A stretch of 64,000 nt of DNA, taken from JAGVSR01 sp963786675. Its GTDB lineage: Bacteria; Pseudomonadota; Alphaproteobacteria; Rhizobiales; Hyphomicrobiaceae. The notes below the pieces were generated by a model. The model was given only the letters and a program-made list of their open reading frames with translations, made no database searches and was not told the origin of the DNA. Positions 33,839 through 43,002 of this stretch are shown piece by piece. Position 1 is the stretch's first letter. Each line of letters begins with the position of its first letter. Both the position numbers and the translations under genes were made by a program. The stretch spans positions 806,001 through 870,000 of the forward strand of contig CAWAZY010000003.1 of NCBI GenBank assembly GCA_963786675.1, read 5' to 3'.

Positions 33839-33969
33839 CGCACGGCCACAGCGCCTCTGCTCAGCCATCGCCCACTTCGACAGTCCGTCACGCGTCACTG
33901 CCCAACCACTCGACCGAACCCTACTCGCCGACCGTAAAGCCCCCGGCTCTTTCAACCTTGTCACACGCC

Positions 33970-35562
33970 ATGTCCCATCCCCCTTCACCCGACGTCCCCG
34001 CCCCCCTTGTTGTCCCCAGCCGGTTCAACATGGCGCGGCATTGTCTGGAGCGGCAGGCGGCGTCATGGCCCGACAAGCCCGCCCTCGTCGTCATCGATGA
34101 TGCCTCGCCTGCAGCTTTACCGCTGGAGGTCTGGACTTTCGCGGAACTGGAATTGGCCGTGCTGCGTGTCGCGGGCGCCCTGGAAGCCATGGGGCTCCAA
34201 CGCGGCGACCGCATTCTTATCCGCCTCGACAATACCAGCACCTACCCGATCCTCTATTTCGCGGCGATTGCGCGTGGCCTCATCGCCGTGGCGACATCGA
34301 GCCAGCTGACGGCGGGCGAAGCGGAGTTTCTTCTGGCCGACAGCCAGCCGCGTGCGGTGGCTCTCGCCCCGCATCTGCCTCGCGGCGATATTCCGCCCGG
34401 CGTTCTCGTGATTGAGGAAGCCGAAGTCCGCGCGATGATCGGTCAAGGATCACCCGGCTCCTATGCGGATACGGCCGCCGACGACCCCGCCTACCTGCTG
34501 TACACCTCCGGAACGACGGCGCGCCCCAAAGGCGTGGTGCATGCCCATCGCGTGGCGCTCGGCCGCTCGCGAACTTATCAAGGCTGGTACGGTATTCGCC
34601 CCGACGACGTCATGCTGCATGCGGGCGCCTTCAACTGGACGTACACGCTGGGAACGGGCTTGATCGATCCGTGGGCCAACGGCGTCACGAGCTGCATTTT
34701 TGTCGGTGAGAAGACGCCGGAGATCTGGCCGGCGGTCATCCGCAAGACGGGCGCGACGCTGTTCGCCGCCGTTCCCGGCCTCTTCCGGCAAATCCTGAAG
34801 TACGCACCGCCCGGCCCGCTCGACATCCGCCCCTTGCGTCATGGGCTGATTGCCGGCGAGGCCCCGGCTGCGTCTCTGTTTGACGATTGGCGCGCGCGAA
34901 CCGGCACCGAACTTTACGAAGCGCTCGGCATGAGTGAGATTTCAACCTACGTCTCGACGTGCCCGGGCATGGAGCGCAAACCCGGCTCCCCCGGACGCGG
35001 ACAGCCCGGGCGGCGCGTCGCCATACTACCGGTCGAGGGGGGAACGGAGCCTCTGCCGCCGGGTGAAGAAGGCTTGCTTGCCGTGCACCGATCGGACCCT
35101 GGGTTGATGCTCGGCTATTGGAACCGGCCCGACGAGGAGAACGAGGTCTATCGCGGCGACTGGTTCCTGGGCGGCGACCTCGCCGTCATGGATGACGAGG
35201 GCTACATTTTCCATCAGGGCCGGGCCAACGACGTGATGAAGGCGCTCGGCTACCGGGTGTCGCCCCTCGAAGTCGAGACCGCACTCGCCCAGCACCCCGG
35301 CGTCGCGGAAGTGGCCTGCGCCGAAATTACCCCGCGCGAGGGCATCACCGTCATTGGCGCGTTCTATGTCGCCAAGCCCGGCCAGAGCCCAGCGGACAGC
35401 GATCTGCTGGCATTTGCGAAGGATCGTCTGGCCCAGTACAAGTGCCCGCGTGAAATCATCCGGGTCGAGGCTCTGCCGCGCACCCCCAACGGCAAGGTGA
35501 AGCGCTCCGAGCTGCAGAAGCTCTACCGCGACATCCACGGCGCAGAAGACGCGCACGCGTAA
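33970..35562 (+). CDS. Acyl-CoA/benzoate-CoA ligase-like AMP-binding enzyme
   Basis: A 530-residue ANL-superfamily ligase. The AMP-binding motif YLLYTSGTTARPKGVVHAH lies near residue 176. The adenylate-forming core continues with EALGMSEIS, GLMLGYWNRPDEE and the D/G hinge region GRANDVMKALGYRVSPLEVE. The C-terminal lysine of the active site lies in PRTPNGKVKRSEL. It would activate a carboxylate to an acyl-AMP and then a CoA thioester. Similarity in the middle is closest to benzoate or medium-chain acid ligases, so the substrate is open. The ATG at 33970 is chosen; a longer frame exists upstream only inside the previous gene. It is followed by a small membrane protein gene 14 bases on. Confidence 0.9.
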   Translation: MSHPPSPDVPAPLVVPSRFNMARHCLERQAASWPDKPALVVIDDASPAALPLEVWTFAELELAVLRVAGALEAMGLQRGDRILIRLDNTSTYPILYFAAIARGLIAVATSSQLTAGEAEFLLADSQPRAVALAPHLPRGDIPPGVLVIEEAEVRAMIGQGSPGSYADTAADDPAYLLYTSGTTARPKGVVHAHRVALGRSRTYQGWYGIRPDDVMLHAGAFNWTYTLGTGLIDPWANGVTSCIFVGEKTPEIWPAVIRKTGATLFAAVPGLFRQILKYAPPGPLDIRPLRHGLIAGEAPAASLFDDWRARTGTELYEALGMSEISTYVSTCPGMERKPGSPGRGQPGRRVAILPVEGGTEPLPPGEEGLLAVHRSDPGLMLGYWNRPDEENEVYRGDWFLGGDLAVMDDEGYIFHQGRANDVMKALGYRVSPLEVETALAQHPGVAEVACAEITPREGITVIGAFYVAKPGQSPADSDLLAFAKDRLAQYKCPREIIRVEALPRTPNGKVKRSELQKLYRDIHGAEDAHA

Positions 35563-35576
35563 CGAGGGAGTTCGTC

Positions 35577-35921
35577 ATGGAAATGTTACAGGCGGTCATT
35601 GCCTATCTCGCCGGCCATCCCGTTTTGCTGGGCGCCATCGGCGTCTTCGTTCTGCTGGCCGTGGTTGGCGCCTGGTACGTCCTCTACCATCACCTCGGGG
35701 CGCTGCTGATTACGCTTTTGTGCGCGGCTGGCTTTGCCTCGGGCGTCTTGGTGCTCTACCGCGGCTTCCAGGCGGAGATGCGCGACCTGATGGCCGTCGG
35801 CGCGTTTCTGGTCGTCATTTTTCCGGTGATCTACCTGCAGGCGATCAAAGTCGCAAAGGTGGCGATCGGCATGTCGCCGCCGCCCGAAGCCAAGGGTCAC
35901 GCACGCCGCGCCGGCGCGTAA
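35577..35921 (+). CDS. Small three-segment membrane protein
   Basis: A 114-residue inner-membrane protein with hydrophobic segments at about residues 15-36, 40-60 and 72-92, and a basic, Pro-rich C-terminus. CGAGGGAG lies just before the ATG, and the start is 14 bases after the acyl-CoA ligase stop, so the pair is likely co-transcribed. I do not recognise a family. It could assist the ligase or its substrate transport, but that is guesswork. It is convergent with mfd, 15 bases away. Confidence 0.75.
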   Translation: MEMLQAVIAYLAGHPVLLGAIGVFVLLAVVGAWYVLYHHLGALLITLLCAAGFASGVLVLYRGFQAEMRDLMAVGAFLVVIFPVIYLQAIKVAKVAIGMSPPPEAKGHARRAGA

Positions 35922-35936
35922 CGTCCGGCAGCAGCC

Positions 35937-38900
35937 TCAGGCGGCCTTGCGTGCGGCAGCCGCGATGCGTGCCAAATTCGCCACGAGCAAACGTACACCC
36001 TTGATCCGTTCGGCCGCTCCGTCCCAGTCGCCCCGGAACACGAGCTTATGGTCGGGTTGCATCTTCGCCCGCGCCCGCTCCGTATTGAGGAACTGCGCCA
36101 GTCCCTCCGCATTGGGGAAGTCATTCTTGCGGAAGGTGACGACCGCACCTTTGGGCCCTGCATCGACCTTGGCCACATTCGCGGTGCGGCAGAGTCCCTT
36201 GATTTCCATGACGTCGAGGAGATGCGAGACCTCCTGTGGAATCTCGCCGAAGCGGTCGACGAGTTCGGCCGCGAATCCATCGATATCCGCACGCGTTTCC
36301 AGCGACGACAGCCGACGGTAGAGCCCAAGGCGAAGCTGGAGATCGGCGACGTAGCTCTCAGGGATCAGTACGGGCATGCTGAGCGCGATTTCCGGTGACC
36401 ACGTATCCGCCGCCTCGCCCAGATCGCCGCCCTTCATGGCGGCCACGGCTTCTTCCAGCATCGACTGGTAAAGTTCGAAGCCGACTTCGCGGATATGCCC
36501 TGACTGTTCCTCGCCCAGAAGGTTGCCTGCGCCGCGAATGTCCAGATCGTGGGAGGCGAGCGAGAACCCGGCGCCCAGCGTATCCAGCGATTGCAGAACC
36601 TTGAGCCGCTTATCAGCCCCTTCGGTCAAGACGCGCTCCGGTGGAGTCGTGAAGTAGGCATAGGCCCGGCGTTTCGCGCGGCCCACGCGGCCCCGCAGCT
36701 GATAGAGCTGCGACAGCCCGAACATATCGGCGCGGTGCACAATCAGCGTGTTGGCGTTGGGTACATCCAGTCCCGACTCCACGATCGCCGTCGACAAGAG
36801 GATGTCGTACTGGCCTTCGTAGAAGGCCGTCATGATGTCTTCCAGTTCCGTCGGCGTGAGTTGTCCGTGGGCGCGCGCGACCTTCAATTCCGGGACGACC
36901 TCGCGCAGGAATTCGGCGACGTCCTCGAGGTCGGCAATGCGCGGCACCACGTAGAAACTCTGGCCGCCGCGTGCCCGCTCGCGCTTGAGCGCATCGGCGA
37001 GGATGACGGGATCGAAGGGCGAAATGAACGTGCGCACCGCCAGCCGGTCGACGGGCGGGGTGGTGATCAGCGACAGTTCGCGCACGCCCGTGAGCGCCAG
37101 TTGCAGCGTGCGCGGGATCGGCGTGGCCGAAAGCGTCAGCACGTGCACGTCCTCGCGCAACTTCTTTAGCCGCTCCTTGTGCGTGACGCCGAAGTGCTGC
37201 TCCTCGTCGACGATGATGAGGCCGAGCCGCGCGAACTCGATCGCCTTTCCAAGCAGCGCGTGTGTGCCGATCACGATATCGATGGTGCCGGATTTGAGAC
37301 CCGCCTTGGTTTCGGCGAGATCCTTGGCCCCGACAAGGCGCGAGGCCTGCGCCACCGTAACGGGCAATCCCTGAAAACGTTCCGAAAAGGTCTTGAAGTG
37401 TTGGCGGGCGAGCAGCGTCGTTGGCACGACGACTGCCACCTGGAGCCCGTTGAGGGCCGCAACGAACGCCGCCCGGATCGCCACTTCCGTCTTACCGAAA
37501 CCGACGTCGCCGCAGACGAGCCGGTCCATGGGCCGCCCGGCCGCCAAGTCGCCCAGCACGTGCTCGATACTCTGCGCCTGATCCTCCGTTTCTTCATACG
37601 GGAAGCGCGCGACGAACTCGTCCCACGCGCCGGCCGGCGGCGAAATCGCCGGGGCCTCTTTCAATTGGCGCAAGGCCGCGAGCTTGATGAGTTCGCCTGC
37701 GATCTCGCGCAGGCGCTTCTTGAGGCGCGCCTTGCGGGATTGCCACGCGCCGCCGCCGAGACGATCGAGTTGTCCATCCCCTTCGTCGCTCCCAAAGCGC
37801 GACAGTAGTTCGATGTTCTCGACCGGAAGATAGAGCTTGTCGCCACCCGCGTAGGTCAGTTCCAGGCAGTCGTGCGGTGCGCCGAGCGCGGTGATGGTTC
37901 GAAGGCCCGCGAACCGGCCGATGCCATGATCGGCATGAACCACCAGATCTCCGACCGACAGCGCGGTCGCTTCCGTCAAGACCGCGGCCGCGCGCTTCGG
38001 CCGCCGCCGCTGCCGCACGAGCCTGTCGCCCAGAATGTCCTGTTCGCCTATCACGGCGAGCGTGGGTGTCTCAAAGCCTTCTTCGATACCGAGAACGCCG
38101 AGCCCCGTGATCCCAGCCGGCAAGGCGAGCGCTTCCTCGTAGTTATCGACTTTGCGTACATCCTTGAGCCCGTGCTCGCTCAGCAGGTTTGCCAGCCGTT
38201 CGCGGGCGCCGGGTGTCCAGCAAACGACCAGCACGCGGCGCTGGCTCTGTTGAAGGGCTGCAATATGAGACACGACGGCATCGAAGACGTTCACATCCGG
38301 GTTCTGCCGCTCTGGCGCGAAGGTGCGCCCGGTCCGCGCCCGCATGGACGTGGTGTTCGCGCCGTCACCCTGCTCGAACGGTGAGAGCCGGATCAATTGA
38401 TGTCCGTCGAGCGCGCTCTTCCAGGTCTTGGCATCCAGAAACATCTGTTCGGGCGGCACGGGCTTATAGGGCTCAGCGCCAAACGTCTTGCTCTCCATGC
38501 CTTCGACGCGGGCTTCGTAATGCTCGCCGATCTGCTCGAAGCGGGCCTTGACCACCTCCTCGGCCTGATGGTCGAACGACACGGCGACGCCGGGCACGTA
38601 GTCGAAGATCGTCTCCAGCGCCTCGTGGTAGAGCGGCAGCCAATGCTCTTGGCCGTGAAAACGGCGCCCGGCGCTCACCGCCTCGTACATGGGATCGTCG
38701 CCCGTCGCGCCGCCAAAGAGTTCGACATACCGCCGCCGGAACAGAGCAATCGGATGTTCGCCGAAGGCCACCTCGGAAACCGGCATCAGCACAATCTTGG
38801 GAACCGGCTTCAAGGAACGCTGGGTCTCGATGTCGAACGACTTGATGCTCTCGATGGTATCGCCGAAGAAGTCGAGCCGGACGGGCGTTTGGCGTCCCGG

Positions 38901-39416
38901 CGAAAACAAATCCAGAATGCCGCCCCGGACGGCGAATTCGCCCGGCTCCATGACCGTTGACGACCGCGTGTATCCGGCCAGCGCCAACCGGCGCGCCATC
39001 TCACTCATGTCGATGCGCTGTCCGGGAGCCAGCATCTTCATGGCGTTGCGGATGAACTGGCGCGGCGGCACCTTCTGCAGAACGGCGTTGACTGTGGCCA
39101 GCATGATGGTCGGATCTTTGCGCCCACCATGCGCCAGACGGGCCAGCGCGGTGATGCGTTTGGCAACGATATCCGCATTCGGTCCGACCCGGTCGTAGGG
39201 CACGGTATCCCAGGCGGGAAACGGAATGACTTTGACCTTCGGCGCGAAAAACTTCAGTGCGGTTTCGAGTTCGTCGATGCGGCGGTCGTCGCGCGCCACA
39301 TGCACATGCAGACCGGCGCCCGATGCCGATCCCGCCTCCTGCACGAGACCGGCAAGAACGAGGGCATCGAGGCCCTCGGGCACCCCACACAGCAATTTGT
39401 CGAGCTTCACGTCCAT
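35937..39416 (-). CDS. mfd: Transcription-repair coupling factor Mfd
   Basis: Mfd removes RNA polymerase stalled at DNA damage and recruits UvrA. The 1159-residue protein has the UvrB-like N-terminal domains, an RNA-polymerase interaction domain (VHADHGIGRFAGL), and the RecG-like translocase with Walker A GDVGFGKTEVA, DEEQHFG, the LTLSATPIPRTLQ block and the QLRGRVGRAKRRA motif near the C-terminus. Full length is intact, unlike recG nearby. It follows sdhE by 35 bases on the same strand, the usual alphaproteobacterial arrangement. Confidence 0.97.
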   Translation of the reverse strand: MDVKLDKLLCGVPEGLDALVLAGLVQEAGSASGAGLHVHVARDDRRIDELETALKFFAPKVKVIPFPAWDTVPYDRVGPNADIVAKRITALARLAHGGRKDPTIMLATVNAVLQKVPPRQFIRNAMKMLAPGQRIDMSEMARRLALAGYTRSSTVMEPGEFAVRGGILDLFSPGRQTPVRLDFFGDTIESIKSFDIETQRSLKPVPKIVLMPVSEVAFGEHPIALFRRRYVELFGGATGDDPMYEAVSAGRRFHGQEHWLPLYHEALETIFDYVPGVAVSFDHQAEEVVKARFEQIGEHYEARVEGMESKTFGAEPYKPVPPEQMFLDAKTWKSALDGHQLIRLSPFEQGDGANTTSMRARTGRTFAPERQNPDVNVFDAVVSHIAALQQSQRRVLVVCWTPGARERLANLLSEHGLKDVRKVDNYEEALALPAGITGLGVLGIEEGFETPTLAVIGEQDILGDRLVRQRRRPKRAAAVLTEATALSVGDLVVHADHGIGRFAGLRTITALGAPHDCLELTYAGGDKLYLPVENIELLSRFGSDEGDGQLDRLGGGAWQSRKARLKKRLREIAGELIKLAALRQLKEAPAISPPAGAWDEFVARFPYEETEDQAQSIEHVLGDLAAGRPMDRLVCGDVGFGKTEVAIRAAFVAALNGLQVAVVVPTTLLARQHFKTFSERFQGLPVTVAQASRLVGAKDLAETKAGLKSGTIDIVIGTHALLGKAIEFARLGLIIVDEEQHFGVTHKERLKKLREDVHVLTLSATPIPRTLQLALTGVRELSLITTPPVDRLAVRTFISPFDPVILADALKRERARGGQSFYVVPRIADLEDVAEFLREVVPELKVARAHGQLTPTELEDIMTAFYEGQYDILLSTAIVESGLDVPNANTLIVHRADMFGLSQLYQLRGRVGRAKRRAYAYFTTPPERVLTEGADKRLKVLQSLDTLGAGFSLASHDLDIRGAGNLLGEEQSGHIREVGFELYQSMLEEAVAAMKGGDLGEAADTWSPEIALSMPVLIPESYVADLQLRLGLYRRLSSLETRADIDGFAAELVDRFGEIPQEVSHLLDVMEIKGLCRTANVAKVDAGPKGAVVTFRKNDFPNAEGLAQFLNTERARAKMQPDHKLVFRGDWDGAAERIKGVRLLVANLARIAAAARKAA

Positions 39417-39451
39417 GCCGTTCGCCGGTCCCTCGTGGCCCTATTCTATCC

Positions 39452-39727
39452 TCAGCGCGCCGTGCTCAAGCCGTGATGGGCCCGTACCGCAGCGACCACA
39501 TCGGCAAAGGGTACCCCGTCGGGAGCATCCGGGGCCAGAAGCCACGCCTGCAATTCGGTCTCTTCGAGCTGGAGAAACGCCTCGAAGTGCGCCAACGCGG
39601 CATCGTCCATCTGGGCAAGTCGCGCCGCCGCGTAGCCCCCGATCATAAGGTCCAATTCCTTGGTTCCCCGATGCTGGGCCCGCCAAAGCGCCCGCCGCCG
39701 CCGGACTTCGATATCCTGGTTCGTCAT
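39452..39727 (-). CDS. sdhE: Succinate dehydrogenase assembly factor SdhE
   Basis: A 91-residue protein of the SdhE/SDHAF2 family that promotes covalent FAD attachment to the flavoprotein of succinate dehydrogenase. The signature RGxxE motif appears as HRGTKELD in LWRAQHRGTKELDLMIGGYA. Acidic, helical and without signal peptide, as expected. It lies just upstream of mfd on the minus strand, with recG divergent. Length is normal. Confidence 0.93.
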   Translation of the reverse strand: MTNQDIEVRRRRALWRAQHRGTKELDLMIGGYAAARLAQMDDAALAHFEAFLQLEETELQAWLLAPDAPDGVPFADVVAAVRAHHGLSTAR

Positions 39728-39765
39728 GGTGCCGGGTTTACTCGGGTTTTCGATCCGCAGATCTC

Positions 39766-39794
39766 TTGACAGGGGCGGAACCGGACCGTTTGCT
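39766..39794 (+). promoter_or_regulatory. Possible sigma-70 promoter upstream of recG
   Basis: TTGACA at 39766-39771 is followed after 17 bases by TTTGCT at 39789-39794. The -35 is perfect, but the -10 matches only three of six positions. It lies about 200 bases ahead of the recG start and the tandem repeat at 39820-39857 is downstream of it. Confidence 0.35.
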
Positions 39795-39819
39795 CCGGGG
39801 CCTCCAGTCCGAGGCCGTT

Positions 39820-39857
39820 CTACAGCGCCGTGGCGTCTCTATAGCGCCGTGTTGTCC
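39820..39857 (+). repeat. 19-bp tandem repeat between sdhE and recG
   Basis: Two adjacent 19-bp units (39820-39838 and 39839-39857) both begin CTANAGCGCCGTG and match at 15 of 19 positions. They lie in the divergent spacer, just downstream of a possible promoter, and could be an operator or a chance duplication. Confidence 0.5.
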
Positions 39858-39996
39858 GGCCTGCTAGAGCGCGGGCCCGGGGAGTTTCGGGCAAGATGAT
39901 TTGCCGCGGCGTGCCGGATTGACCATTCCGCGCCGATCTTCCGGTCACGGACACAAACGCGCGGCGGCGGCGACCATAGAAGGCACGACGGATTCC

Positions 39997-42113
39997 ATGA
40001 GGCCCGACGAACTGGCACCCCTGTTCGCCCCTGCGGAAACGCTGAAGGGGATCGGCCCGAAGGTCGCCCTTCTGCTGCAGAAGGCCCTGCGGATGCCGGC
40101 GGGCGTGCGGGCTGCGCGCGTCATCGACCTGGTCTGGCATCTGCCGACGGGCGTGATCGACCGGCGCGCCGAACCTGCGGTCGCCGACGCAGTCCCTGGC
40201 ACCATCGCGACTCTGCGGGTGCGGGTGTTGAAACACAAGGCCCCGCCGCGCGGCAATAACAAGGTCCCCTACCGCGTCGTGACGGAAGACGACACGGGAC
40301 AATTGGACCTCGTCTTCTTTCGTGCCGAGGCGAGTTTTGTCGAACGTCAGCTTCCGGTCGGGGAAATCCGGTTTGTATCCGGCCGCATCGAGCGCTACGG
40401 CGAGACGCTGCAAATGGCGCATCCCGACTACATCGTCGGCGAGGCCCAGAGGGACGACCTGCCCGCCCTCGAACCCGTCTATCCGTTGACCGCCGGGCTC
40501 TCAGCCAAAGTTTTGCTGAAGGCCGTCCGGCAATCCGTCATGCGCCTTCCCGATCTTCCCGAATGGCAGGACCCGGCGTGGCTTGCCGCGCGCGGCTGGG
40601 CGCCCTTCGCCGAACTCGGCGCGGCGGCCTGCACTTTCCCGCCGACGCGGGCGACATCTCTCCTACCTCCCTGGTCTGGCAGCGGCTGGCCTACGATGAG
40701 TTGCTCGCCAACCAGTTGGCGCTCGTGCTCGTCCGTCAGGGCTTCAAGGCCCAGCGGGGGCGGCCCGTGACAGGCGACGGCCAAATCCGCGCGCGCATCG
40801 CGGACGCCTTGCCCTTTGCGCTGACGAACTCACAGCGCCTCGCCCTCAAGGATATCGCCGCCGATATGGCAGCCCCCAATCGCATGCTGCGGCTTCTTCA
40901 GGGCGATGTCGGCTCGGGCAAAACCGTCGTAGCGCTGATGGCCATGGCGATCGCGGTCGAAGCCGGCGGGCAGGCGGCGCTGATGGCCCCCACCGAAGTG
41001 CTGGCCCGTCAGCATCTGGAAACCATCGCGCCGCTGGCCGAGCAGGCAGGTTTGCGGATCGCCTTGCTGACCGGCCGCGAGAAGGGCAAGCCGCGCGAGG
41101 CGCTCCTGGCGCACCTGGAGTCTGGCGACATCGACATTCTGATCGGAACGCACGCGCTGTTTCAGGATGATGTCCGCTTTCGCGATCTCGCCTTCGCCGT
41201 CATCGACGAGCAGCACCGTTTTGGCGTCCACCAGCGGCTCGCCTTGCAGATGAAGGGGGGCGAAGGCGGGGCCAATATGCTCGTCATGACGGCCACACCA
41301 ATTCCGCGCACACTGCTCATGACGCATTACGGCGACCTTGACGTTTCGCGCCTGACCGAGAAACCCGCCGGGCGCAAGCCCATCGTCACCAAGGCGGTGC
41401 CAACGGATGCCATGGAGAAGCTGATCGACCGGCTGCGCGTGCAGCTGGCCGAAGGCGCTCAGGTGTATTGGGTCTGCCCGCTCATCGAGAGTTCGGAGAA
41501 GTCGGAATTGGCCGCGGCCGAGGAACGCCACGCCCATCTGCGCCAGCTGTTTGGCGACACGGTCGGTCTGCTGCACGGCGCCATGTCGGCGGCCGCGAAG
41601 GATGAGACGATGGCCGCCTTCGCCGCCAACCGGCTCCAGATCCTGGTCGCCACGACGGTCATCGAGGTCGGCGTCAACGTGCCCAATGCCAACATCATGG
41701 TCATCGAGCACGCGGAACGCTTTGGCCTGGCGCAGTTGCATCAGTTGCGCGGCCGTGTCGGACGCGGGTCGCGCGAAAGTTTCTGCATGCTGCTCTATCA
41801 GGCCCCGCTCGGCGAGACGGCGCGCGCGCGACTGGAAATGATGGAGCGCACGGAAGACGGCTTCAAAATCTCCGAGAAAGATCTGGAACTGCGGGGTGGC
41901 GGCGAGGTGCTGGGCGCTCGCCAAAGCGGCATGCCAGAATTCCGGCTGGCCGATGTGCCGGGTTTCGCCACGCTGCTGGCCGCGGCGCGCGACGACGCGC
42001 AAATGATCCTCGATCGCGACCCCAACCTGACGTCGCCGCGCGGCCGGGCGCTGCGCACGCTGCTCTATCTTTTCGAATGCGACGAAGCGGTGCGGCTGTT
42101 CCGGGCCGCCTGA
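39997..42113 (+). CDS. recG: ATP-dependent DNA helicase RecG, frameshifted
   Basis: RecG reverses stalled forks and processes recombination intermediates. The first frame has the wedge domain (GIGPKVALLLQKALR, LPTGVIDRR). It leaves the family at about 40615-40632. The frame that follows continues FPADAGDISPTSLVWQRLAYDE and covers the helicase core: LLQGDVGSGKTVVA, IDEQHRFGVHQR, MTATPIPRT and LRGRVGRGSRES, ending at 42113. The offset is net -1 (or +2), unlike the other breaks, in a GCGGCGG-rich stretch. Repaired length is about 705 residues, normal for RecG. The ATG at 39997 was chosen because the upstream open region from 39901 has no similarity. A sequence error is most likely. Confidence 0.93.
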
Positions 42114-42127
42114 GGCATCGCAGCGCC

Positions 42128-42913
42128 TCAGGCGAGCGGCGGAGCGCCCGTCTTCTTGATCCGGGAGAGCGTGTCCGGCGTCACCATGCCGCCCGAAATG
42201 ACGATCTTGGCCGCGTCTTCCACGGACATGTTCAACAGGCGCACATCGCTGCGCGGCACAAAACAGATGAAACCCGTCGGCGGTACGATGCCCGTTGGCA
42301 TGAAGACCGACACGAGATCCTGCTGCCCATCGGCGACGTTGGCCGCGATCTCGCCGCCGGCCTCTCCGGTGACGAAGACGATCGACCACAGTCCCTTGGA
42401 GGGAAACTCAATGATGCCGACCTTCTGGAAGGCCTTTTGCGACCCCGTGACGGCTACGGCGGATTCAAAAATCTGCTTCAGCGCGCGATAGACGTTGCGC
42501 ACGATCGGCATCCGGTCGAGCACCATCTCACCGAACGAGATGAGCGATTGCCCGAGCAGGTTGGCGCCGAGAAACCCGATGACGGTGATCCCAATCACGC
42601 CGAACAGCACACCGATGCCCGGGACAGCAAACGGCAGATAGGTCTCAGGGAGGTAGACGGACGGTATCAGCGGTTTGACGTATTCGTCGGCAAAATCGAT
42701 GAACCACTTCAGAAGGAAGATCGTCATCGCCACCGGTCCGACAATGATGATCCCGGTAAGGAAATAGTTGCGGATCCGCGCGCCTAGCCGCAGCGGCACG
42801 TCGGGATCCTCATCCGCGAGCCGCTTCAGACCCTGCGCCAGGACAGCTTCGCCGTCGCGGGCCGTGGGTTGCGGTTTGGGAGTTTTCGACTTGGAACTGG
42901 ACATGCGGTGCAT
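42128..42913 (-). CDS. DUF502 family membrane protein
   Basis: A 261-residue inner-membrane protein of the DUF502 family, common next to recG in alphaproteobacteria. It has two membrane segments at about residues 50-72 (FLTGIIIVGPVAMTIFLLKW) and 97-120, followed by a soluble domain with MPIVRNVYRALKQ, VVFVTGEAGGE-like and VPPTGFICFVP segments. Function of the family is unknown. The start could be at 42904 (MSSSKSK) or 42913. It is convergent with recG, 14 bases from its stop, and follows the SPOR gene on the same strand. Confidence 0.88.
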   Translation of the reverse strand: MHRMSSSKSKTPKPQPTARDGEAVLAQGLKRLADEDPDVPLRLGARIRNYFLTGIIIVGPVAMTIFLLKWFIDFADEYVKPLIPSVYLPETYLPFAVPGIGVLFGVIGITVIGFLGANLLGQSLISFGEMVLDRMPIVRNVYRALKQIFESAVAVTGSQKAFQKVGIIEFPSKGLWSIVFVTGEAGGEIAANVADGQQDLVSVFMPTGIVPPTGFICFVPRSDVRLLNMSVEDAAKIVISGGMVTPDTLSRIKKTGAPPLA

Positions 42914-43002
42914 GGTGGGACACGGCGACCCACCACGTCAACAGACATGCAAGTCAACCTGGCGTCGCAAAAGCGTCAATAAAAATGACTTGGTTTGCGA
43001 TG

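Noticed and set aside
40830..42389. 519-residue open frame on the minus strand opposite recG
   Set aside because: It is a mirror of the recG coding frame in GC-rich DNA, has Arg/His/Gly-rich composition with no domain, and recG motifs on the other strand are clear.
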